DNA from: Candidatus Helarchaeota archaeon
GTDB lineage: Archaea; Asgardarchaeota; Lokiarchaeia; Helarchaeales; HEL-GB-A
NCBI GenBank assembly: GCA_016840125.1
Contig: JAEOSY010000582.1
Span: 1 to 33,915, forward strand
Reading direction: 5' to 3'
Length of the DNA stretch: 33,915 nt
In this document: positions 1 to 8,900 of the stretch, in pieces
Position numbering within the stretch: the stretch's first letter is position 1
Layout of the letters: each line of letters begins with the position of its first letter
Program-made: the position numbers and the translations under genes
Notes under the pieces: model-generated
What the model was told of the DNA's origin: nothing
Seen by the model: the letters and a program-made list of their open reading frames with translations, nothing else
The model's database searches: none

Positions 1-341
1 GTATTCCTAACGTTTTCCCAAGGCCATCCGATTTGGAGGAGATATGTTCGGTAGGGTTCTTGTTTTGGAGAGGGACGTTCATGCTCATAATCTGGGATTT
101 GTGAGATGGAGAGAACTTTCGCTACATGTGCTCGCCGTACTTCAGGGGTCTCTCCTGGTACACAAGTCCATGTTCCTGTGCTTTGCTCGATGGCAACTGC
201 TTGAGCAACTTTTAAACTAACCCCCATATTTGCAGATACTTCAACAAAGTATGTACCAACTACATATTCTTCATAATCCACACCTTCTGGCATTGCCATT
301 GCCATGGAAGGGTAATCATCAGGTTCTGGTATTTTACTCAT
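1..341 (-). CDS. rbcL: RuBisCO large subunit-type protein, N-terminal part (runs off the left edge)
   Basis: This minus-strand gene begins at ATG 341 and stays open to base 1, giving 113 codons of a protein whose family is usually 420-450 residues. The visible part is the RuBisCO N-terminal domain. It has a YVVGTYFVEV strand (residues 26-35) and the signature EQSTGTWT (52-59), which matches the E60/T65/W66 substrate-binding segment of form I enzymes, followed by VPGETPEVR. A GAAGGTG ribosome binding site lies just upstream of the ATG. In archaea such proteins are mostly form III and work with AMP phosphorylase and ribose-1,5-bisphosphate isomerase in nucleotide salvage; form IV RuBisCO-like proteins are the alternative. 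The carbamylated lysine and the other catalytic residues are outside the window, so form and activity cannot be decided. The gene diverges from the TrmB-type regulator. Confidence 0.88.
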   Translation of the reverse strand, partial: MSKIPEPDDYPSMAMAMPEGVDYEEYVVGTYFVEVSANMGVSLKVAQAVAIEQSTGTWTCVPGETPEVRRAHVAKVLSISQIPDYEHERPSPKQEPYRTYLLQIGWPWENVRN

Positions 342-381
342 TATTTTCACCTTCAAAAAGTTCTAAGAAAGACTTTAATAG

Positions 382-421
382 TTGTGTAAAATATATTTAC
401 ACAAGATATAAAAGTCTTGTG
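382..421. promoter_or_regulatory. Overlapping palindromes in the RuBisCO/TrmB divergent promoter
   Basis: Two perfect inverted repeats share a half-site. The first is TTGTGTAAA-atata-TTTACACAA (382-404, 9-bp arms, 5-nt spacer). The second is CACAAGA-tataaaag-TCTTGTG (400-421, 7-bp arms, 8-nt spacer). The second spacer holds a TATA-like sequence about 50 nt before the TrmB ATG at 460. The first lies 40-60 bp upstream of the RuBisCO ATG at 341 on the other strand. TrmB-family regulators are known to bind palindromes near or over TATA/BRE elements, so an operator read by the adjacent regulator is a reasonable inference. Confidence 0.6.
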
Positions 422-459
422 ATTACAAAAATGCAGTAGTTTTTGGTGTCTAAGCTAGA

Positions 460-1371
460 ATGGGAACAGATTCAGATAGTTTTAAAAATCAAAATAACCT
501 CATTAGTGATCTTCAACAATTTGATCTTTCTAAAGAAGAGGCGGAGATATATCTTTGTCTTTTGAAAAATAAGGTTATGACAGTTCGTGAGATCAATCAA
601 TCTATTCCCCACATCCAGAGAACATATCTCTATAATTTCCTTGATAAATTAGAAAATTCCGAGTGGGTGCATATTAATCGCGCATCAAAACCGCAAACGT
701 TTAATCCCTATCCACCCAGCGAAGTTTTAGCCAAGAAGCTCGAACAAAAACGTAGAATTCTATTAAATCAGCTTGAAGAAGTTAATTACTTGGAAGAAAA
801 CACGTTACCTAGTTTATTAGATAATCTAAATGCCATTCACCAAGAAAATTCGTTAAAACATGTTCCACTTGAGTACAAATCCATTATTACCGAATTTTTT
901 GAAAATAATCCGGCAGTTCGGATTGAGTACTCTCACAATTCTCAAAGCATTAATCCATGGCTCAACTTTTTTTTCGTATCGTGTGTATTCCAGGGATTCT
1001 TCATCTCTTGGTCCAAGAAGCCGGTCTCCGATGAATATAGTCTGCATATTTATGAGTTCGAACAGCCAGTAACGAAAGCGCACCTCGATCTCGCAAATAA
1101 AGTATTAGAGCTCCAAGCAGCAGACATGATCACGCTCCTAACAGAACGTGAAGGGCTTGAACAGATGCAGGCCTCAGAACAAGAGTCAATTAAATTAAAT
1201 GGATCAAAACTTGCCCAAGAAATATTCACCTATAAAAAAGGTGAAAATGAGTTAGAAGCGCTCATCATTCATCCCTGGAAACTTAACAAGAATACTATTG
1301 CATTTTTCTATTCCAACAAAAAAGAGAATGGTATAAAGCTCCTAGAATGGATTATTAAAAAAGTAAAATAG
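460..1371 (+). CDS. TrmB-family transcriptional regulator
   Basis: This 303-residue protein has a TrmB-type winged helix at about residues 12-80, including LSKEEAEIYLCLLKN, a recognition-helix region around QRTYLYNFLDKLE, and a wing followed by FNPYPPSEVLAKKLEQKR. A charged linker helix then leads to a C-terminal effector-type region of about 190 residues that I cannot match to a ligand class. TrmB proteins commonly sense sugars or central metabolites and act as repressors or activators at archaeal promoters. The ATG at 460 is the first in frame after the palindromic promoter. The gene lies 13 nt upstream of the HemL-like aminotransferase and is probably cotranscribed with it, and it diverges from the RuBisCO gene. 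Control of all three genes is an inference from layout. It stops with TAG. Confidence 0.8.
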   Translation: MGTDSDSFKNQNNLISDLQQFDLSKEEAEIYLCLLKNKVMTVREINQSIPHIQRTYLYNFLDKLENSEWVHINRASKPQTFNPYPPSEVLAKKLEQKRRILLNQLEEVNYLEENTLPSLLDNLNAIHQENSLKHVPLEYKSIITEFFENNPAVRIEYSHNSQSINPWLNFFFVSCVFQGFFISWSKKPVSDEYSLHIYEFEQPVTKAHLDLANKVLELQAADMITLLTEREGLEQMQASEQESIKLNGSKLAQEIFTYKKGENELEALIIHPWKLNKNTIAFFYSNKKENGIKLLEWIIKKVK

Positions 1372-1384
1372 AAGGTAATGAAAA

Positions 1385-2812
1385 ATGGTATATGAAGCAA
1401 GTTATTATGAGGAAATTGTGAAAAAACTGCGGAATATTGTTACTAATCCAGCCATAGGTTTACCTAGGGATAAGGTGAAAGAAATTTACGCTAAATATAG
1501 CGATCAATGCCCCAGGTCAGAAGAATCCTTTGATGAAGCGAAACGACTCATTCCGGGCGGGGTTGAACATAACCTAAGCTTGAATAAGCCCTTCCCAATT
1601 ACCATGGATCGCGCCGAAGGGTGTAGATTATATGATGTTGATGGGAACGAATACATTGACTATCTCATGTGTGGCGGCCCAATCATTTTGGGACACAATT
1701 ACGCTCCTTTGAAAGAGAAGATAATCGAAATAATTCAAAATAAAGGCCCTTCACATGGAGTCACTTCGGAATATGAAGTGAAAGCTATTAAACTAATCCA
1801 AAAACATATGCCCTCTATCGAAATGTTCCGTTTCTTCCAGTCAGGAACAGAGGCGGATATGGCGGCCCTTCGTATTGCTCGTGTTTTCACCCAAAAAGAG
1901 AAAATCATTAAAATTGGTGGATCCTATCATGGTTGGTCAGACCAGCTCGTGTATGGGATGCACATTCCTGGAACCGGACCTCTAGAAGCCAGTGGCATTC
2001 CTAAAGGGTGCTGGCAAAATACGATTGAAGTGCCCCCAAATAATGAGAAAAAGTTACGGCGAGCTTTTGAGAAGGCGGAAGCGAAAGGAGGTGTGGCAGC
2101 CGTAGTCGTAGAGCCCATTGGAGGGGAATCAGGCACACATCCAGTTCATCCGGAATGGAATAAAACTATTAGAGAATATTGTGATCAATCTGGTGCTCTG
2201 TTGGTTTTTGATGAGGTGGTTACTGGCTTTAGATTAGGGATGGGAGGTGCGCAAGGCTATTTCAACGTTAAGCCCGATTTAACAGTATTTGGGAAGATTA
2301 TTGGTCATGGATATCCTTCAGCCGGAGGTATAGGTGGTCGACGAGATGTAATGAGTGTCTGCGCAGGTGGTGTTGAAGGAGTAGCAAGGAAGGCTTATAC
2401 AGGCGGTACTCTGGCAGCGAACCCAATTACAACTGCCGCTTGTTATTGGACGGTGAAATATATGGAGGAGACCGATGCCCCTGAGAAGGCTGGAGCGGCA
2501 GCAGATAAGATAGCTAAGGGTATGAATGATATATTTCAGCGGGCGGATTTGCCCTTTTTCGTATATAACTTTAAATCCATAATGCATTATGAAACAACGT
2601 CTTTCTTTGCAGTCCGCCTAAACGATAAGGATGCCTTAAACCAAATAAACCTTCGTCGGCAATATTCGGATGAATATCAAGCTGCGTTGATTACCAATGG
2701 TATTTATCCTTTAGCGGGAACCCGTATGTATGTCTGCATGGCCCACGACCAAGAGGCAATTGATAAAACCTTAAAAGCTTGGGAAACCATTGTGAAAATG
2801 CTGAAAAACTAA
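1385..2812 (+). CDS. Class III PLP aminotransferase, glutamate-1-semialdehyde aminomutase-like
   Basis: This 475-residue protein is a fold-type I PLP enzyme of the HemL-like class III family. It shows the start of the catalytic domain (IPGGVEH, YDVDGNEYIDY), the cofactor phosphate-binding segment QSGTEADMAALRIAR, the GSYHGW motif, the DEVVTGFR segment with the aspartate that contacts the pyridine nitrogen, and the Schiff-base lysine K304 in FGKIIGHGYP. True HemL is about 430 residues. The extra length is an N-terminal extension of about 45 residues. It could convert glutamate-1-semialdehyde to aminolevulinate or be an aminotransferase for another substrate; no haem or corrin genes lie nearby. 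The ATG at 1385 directly follows the regulator gene. A TATA-less 13-nt gap indicates one operon. Confidence 0.82.
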   Translation: MVYEASYYEEIVKKLRNIVTNPAIGLPRDKVKEIYAKYSDQCPRSEESFDEAKRLIPGGVEHNLSLNKPFPITMDRAEGCRLYDVDGNEYIDYLMCGGPIILGHNYAPLKEKIIEIIQNKGPSHGVTSEYEVKAIKLIQKHMPSIEMFRFFQSGTEADMAALRIARVFTQKEKIIKIGGSYHGWSDQLVYGMHIPGTGPLEASGIPKGCWQNTIEVPPNNEKKLRRAFEKAEAKGGVAAVVVEPIGGESGTHPVHPEWNKTIREYCDQSGALLVFDEVVTGFRLGMGGAQGYFNVKPDLTVFGKIIGHGYPSAGGIGGRRDVMSVCAGGVEGVARKAYTGGTLAANPITTAACYWTVKYMEETDAPEKAGAAADKIAKGMNDIFQRADLPFFVYNFKSIMHYETTSFFAVRLNDKDALNQINLRRQYSDEYQAALITNGIYPLAGTRMYVCMAHDQEAIDKTLKAWETIVKMLKN

Positions 2813-2821
2813 CTAATCCCA

Positions 2822-2841
2822 TTTTTTTTGAAACTTTTTTT
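2822..2841 (+). terminator. T-tract terminator after the aminotransferase
   Basis: Two runs, T8 (2822-2829) and T7 (2835-2841), begin 10 nt after the stop codon. Runs of T on the coding strand are the usual intrinsic terminators of archaeal RNA polymerase. The rest of 2842-2999 is AT-rich and must hold the promoter of the giant surface gene, but no single TATA box stands out. Confidence 0.6.
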
Positions 2842-2999
2842 ACAAAGAACCTTTTCTTTCATCAGTTTAGTTTGTATTTTTAAGGTAAATGAAGAAATCC
2901 TTGACTTTTTGATAACAACTTTCAATGAGTTAAATTAAAAAATAACAAAAATAAAGAGAGAAATTAATTGTATCATCATTCTCATTGAGGGAAGTTTTT

Positions 3000-5900
3000 A
3001 TGACGAAAATGAAAAATTTCAAAGTAGTAACGATAGTTATCTTTCTAGCGATAGTATTATTGTTTTCACAATTTAATTTATTGTTTTCTAATTATTTGGG
3101 TAAAAAAATGTCAAGTAATTTTAATTTTACGAAATCAGATACTCATAATAAAATACTTATTATTGGAGATAGTAATTTTACTGCGATAAATGGCGTAATT
3201 AATCCGGCTGCAGCAGGAGATGAGTTTGATCCATTTATAATTGCTCATTGGGAGATTGATGGAGGCGGAACGGGTAATTGTATTGAAATAATAAATACGA
3301 CTAAATATTTCGAAGTCTATAATTGTTCAACAATTAATTCCGAAATTGGAATTAGATTAGAAAATGTAATTAATGGTGAGATTTTCGAGAATAACATAAC
3401 CCAATCAACAGATCATGGGATATATTTGATCAATGTGAATAACACTAATGTTAATAACAATTCAATTAATGGTATTGGAAATACTGAATATGTTTGTGCT
3501 GGAATTTATCTTGAAAATTCCTTTTGGAATAATTTTATTGGAAATAATATATCAGATATATTAAGTAGACAGGGGGCAACGGGAGGATTTACTGTAACCG
3601 GTGGAACTGGCGGGACTAGTGCAGGTTTATACCTTTTAAATTCAGTAAATAATACAATCAAGCTGAATAAAATATGGGACATCGAGGGAGGTCGTGGTGG
3701 AACAGGTGGCTTTGCAGGTACTGGAGGAACAGGAGGTATTGGAGTGGGAATTTACCTCTTAGGTTCTGAAATTAATAACATAACACGAAATCAATTGAGT
3801 GATATAAAAGGAGGTATTAGAGGGAATAAGGGTTCATCTTATAGGAATAATGGACTTGGTGGAGAAGGAGTTGGAATTTACTTCTCGAATTCACAAAACA
3901 ATAATGCAAAAAATAATAGTATGACCAATCTTTTTGGAGGGGTTTCGGTGGCCAAAGCGGTTGGGTATGGAATTTATTTTAAAAGTGATAGTTATGAAAA
4001 TAGTATTTCATTCGACAATTTATTAGATGGAAGTTCTATTATTTATTTATTTAATCAAACAAATCAAATAATTGAAGGATATAATTTATCGAGCAATAGT
4101 AATCCAACGAATTTTGGGATTATTACATTAATTAATTGTAAAAATATAACGATAATAAATAATTCAGTAGCTAATTATCATGGACATGGGGGAAGAACTG
4201 GAACTTATGGGAACGATGGTACCCCAGGACAGGATGGATCTGGAATCTATCTGTTAAACTCAGACAATAATTCTATCCTTAATAATATAGTCTATAATAT
4301 AACAGGAGGAACTGGAGGTAGTGCAGGTGCGGGCGGAATTGGAGGATTTGCGGGTAGAGGTATTGGAATAAATCTTCAAAGTTCCGATAATAATTCATTA
4401 AAAATTAATAATATTAAAAATATTACAGGGGGAATTGGAGGTTTAACCAGTTACACTCCAATTGTTACAAGGTTTTCTGGAGGAGATGGAGTTGGTATAG
4501 CCCTTTTCAATTCTAACTTCACTACTGTTTTTAACAATAATATTTCCTTTATAGAAGGAATTGGAGGAGCTAATGGAATAGGTGTTAATTTTCTTAATTC
4601 TGTGAATAATACCCTAAAAGAAAACTATTTCAATGATTTATTTGGAGAGTCAGAAGATATCTTTTATGGTTTTGGAATTTATTTCGATGAAGATAGTTAT
4701 CAAAATACTATCTTTTCGAATAATTATATTGAAATTAACCCCATTATCTATTTATTTAATCAAAATAATCAAGAAATATCGGATTATTTGTTAACAGGTA
4801 TAGGTAATCCAACTAATCTTGGGAAAATCGTTTTGATCAATTGTACAAATATTGAAGTTATAGATAACAATATATCATATTTTCAGGGAGCAACCGGATC
4901 TGGGGGAGCATATTCAGGGAGCTCTGGTGGTTATGGGGTAGGGATTTACTTATTGAATTCTATTAATTGTAACATTAGTAATAATATTATTAATAATATC
5001 ACCGGTGGAGTAGGGGGAGATGCTTCAGATTTTGGTGGAGTTGGAGGTAGGGGGGGAGCTGGTGCGGGGATATATTTCTCAGCTTCGGTTGGTAACGCGG
5101 TATATGGTAACGTGATTGCTGATATTTGCGGCGGAGTGGGGGGCGAAGGTCTCTATTATGGTCCAAATGGCGCTGATGGGGTTGGTTTTGGTATTTTTTT
5201 GGAAGAGGACAGTTATCAAAATGAGATTTCTTTTAATAACACTATAGATGGCGCTCCAATCATATTTCTCTACAATAAAACAAACTTGATATTTGATAAT
5301 TTAGATATAATAGGACAATCCAATCCAACAAATATACCTGGAAAAATAGCATTAATCAATTCAAACAATATTACAATAGAAAACAATACAATCGGGTTTT
5401 TTAGAGGAGAGAGTGGTATTAGTGGGGAGTTAATGGTTAATGGGAAATCTGGAGCTATAGGTTGTGGGATATATTTATTGAATAGCCATAATAATACGAT
5501 TATAAATAATTTAATATTCAATATTACTGGGGGAACTGGAGGTAGCGGTGGAATATTATCTGCTGGAGGGATGGGTGGAGTTGGATCAAGTTTTTATTTA
5601 AAGGACTCTCTGAATAATGAAATAAAAAATAATTCCATTTACAATATAACAGGGGGTGTTGGAGGAATAAGTGGAACCGATGGATATGGTGGTGGTGGTG
5701 GTGGGATGGGAACTAGTTTCTATTTACTTAATAGTTATAATAATTTGGTTGATAATAACACAATTGATTGGATAATGGGGGGACAAGGAGGTCTAGGTTA
5801 TGAGGGGCGTGATGCAGGTGGTGAAGGAGGAAATGGAGTTGGCACTTATTTCAAAAATTCTTCTATTAATGTATTAAGTAATAACAAATTTTCTAATATT

Positions 5901-8900
5901 TTTGGAGGTATTGGTGGAGGGGCACTTTATGGATTTTATCTTGGAACAGACGGTACAGGATTTGGAATTTATATTGAAGATGACAGTTATAATAACAATA
6001 TTCTATTCAATAACCTCATACAAAACGATCCAATTATTTATTTATATAATATTAGCGATCAAATCATAGAAAATCTCTCACTAACAAGTCTAATTAACCC
6101 TACGAATTTAGGAGCAATAGTATTGCTTTACTGTAATAACATAACGATAAGAAACAATACCATCCAAACCTTTAATGGCGAAAATGGAATTACAGCAGTG
6201 ACGGGGGGAACAGGCAAAATTGCTACTGGAGTTTATTTACTAGAATCCCATTCTAATCATATATATAATAATTACATTAGTCATATTACTGGGGGAATCG
6301 GGGGAACTGCGTGTGATCCAGAGGAAAATCATGAGGTGGGAGGTGTAGGTGGTTTAGGAACAGGATTATATCTCGATATTTCAAATAATAATGAAGTATA
6401 TCAAAATATAATAGAACACGTCCAGGGAGGGAATGGCGGTTTAGGGGGGAATGATATGGGAGACGGGGGTGTTGGAGGTATTGCAACAGGTATATCCATT
6501 CTTAATTCGAATAATAATAGTGTTGTCGATAATAAAATCAGCTTTATAACTGCTGGAGAGGGCGGCCATGGATATGAGGAACTTAGTTTCGGAGGTCCAG
6601 GGGGAAATGGCGGAGTTGGTTCGGGATTATATGTATTTAATTCTCTAGACAATGAGTTTAGCAACAATTCAATCTTTAATATTTTTGGCGGAAAGGGTGG
6701 TCTGACGGGGGATTCAGGAGGATTCTATAAGGATGGCAATGGGGGGATAGCAGCAGGGATTTATATTACAGGTTCGCCTAGAAATATTGTATCATTTAGT
6801 TTCCGTAATATAGAAGAAGGAGTGGGAGAGAACAATGGTACTAGTTATTTTATTTTATATGCTGATGGTCCCGGTAGCGCTAATAATAGTTACGCTTATC
6901 AAGATAACTATTATGCAAATTATAATCAAAATAAAACAATTTATTTCGGATTAAATAATTTCCCAACAATATTGGACGAATTTATTTATTATCGAGTTGA
7001 TGGAGGATTATGGACAGAAGTTGGAGTAACTGGAACGGGAAATTATACTTTCACTAGTTCATTGTTTACAAAAGATCAAAAATGGGAATGGTATTATTGG
7101 TTTAATGACACAAATGGCGCTAGTTGGAATACATCGATATTGCCATTTTGGATTATTAATTATACTGGTCCGGAATTGTCGGGTTTAACTGAAATTGATC
7201 CATTAGAAATTGGACACACAGAGATCATCTCAATAGATGTTTTTTCTAAACTCTATGCAATTGACCACGTATCTATTGAATTTGACAGTACTCAACATAT
7301 CATGAATTGGTATGAGGGAAACACTTGGATTTATGATAATTGGATTCCGAGCTCTCTCGGTAGCCATCCTTATATAATATATGCAAATGACAGTATAGGA
7401 AATTGGATTTTAACAAATGATTCAATCATAGTTCAAGATACGACAGCTCCAGAAATTGTAATAAACAGTCCTTCGGGAAATTACTATAATTCCGCACCTC
7501 TAATGGACGTAGACTTTGTTGATGTTCATTCCTTAGAAGCTGCGTACTATCAGGTTGATGATTGGACCCCTTTAGGTCAAAATATTACTAACTGGACTAT
7601 TATTTTCACGAATTCGAGTAGTTCGATAAATACCACCAATTTTCTGTTGGATAATACAATTTGGAACTCATTAAATGAGAGAAACCACACAATTTACTTT
7701 AAAACTTGGGATGATCTGAATAACACAATAGATGGTTCGAGTCCAGCTTGGATGTTTTATAAAGATACCAAAATACAAACACCCCTAGATATAAGCGCAG
7801 AACCAGCTGGATGGACAAATAACAATTCATTTAACATTACTTGGAATAATCCAACTGATTTATCTGGAATTACAGGGATTTATTTTAGCATAGATGCAAT
7901 TCCAGGCTTTCCTACTGATGGTACATATGTGCCAGGAACAAATATTAGCCAATTAACAGGAGTCTCGGTCAACCATGATGGAAATTCTACGATATATATT
8001 TGGTTGCAAGATACAGCAGGAAACATCGATCATTTAAATAGAACCTCAGTTAGCGTGTATTATGATTCGTCAATTTCCGCACCCATAGCTTTAACAGCAA
8101 CCCCAAGTGATTGGACTAATGTAAATAGTTTTAACATTTCATGGATTAACCCGCCAGACTTGACAGGGGTTGTAGGAGCTTATTATAAGATAGATTCAGC
8201 TCCAGAGAATAATACGGATGGAATATACGTATCAGGGGTCAATCTAACGGAAATAACTGGGATTACAGTAAATAATGAATCAATTCATCCATTGTTTTTA
8301 TGGTTAGAAGATAGTGTTGGCAATATTTATTATTTAAACTCAAGTTTAACAAACTTATATTTTGATGAGACAATTTTAAGTCCATCTGGATTAACAGCAG
8401 TTCCAAGTGGTTGGACAAACCAAAATTCCTTTAATTTATCATGGATAAATCCAACAGAATTATCAGGAATCACGGCTCTATATTACAGCATAGATTCTAT
8501 TCCAATCAATCCCACAAATGGAACCTATGTACTTGGAATTAATATAAGCCAATTAACTGGGATCTCGGTTACTCACGATGGAAATTCTACGATATATATT
8601 TGGTTACGAGATACAGCAGGGAACATCGATCATTTAAATAGAACCTCAGTTAGCGTGTATTATGATTCGTCAATTTCCGCACCCATAGGTTTAGCAGCAA
8701 CCCCAAGTGATTGGACTAATGTAAATAGTTTTAACATTTCATGGATTAATCCCCCCGATTTAACGGGGATTGTTGGAGCATTTTATAAATTATATTCAGA
8801 ACCGATAAACAATACAGATGGCGTTTATATTCCTGGTACTGACATTACAGAAATAACAGGAATTACCGTAAACAATGACTCAGCGCATGACATCTATGTT

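Noticed and set aside
230..439. A plus-strand 69-codon frame at the left end
   Set aside because: It lies antisense to the RuBisCO start and the palindromic promoter, and has no family features or ribosome binding site.
6286..6667. Proline-rich minus-strand frames inside the giant gene
   Set aside because: They are the complement of the GGxGG codons on the plus strand.
3500..6780. CRISPR or intergenic repeat array in the glycine-rich region
   Set aside because: The repeats are in frame, vary in length and sequence, and encode a continuous protein.
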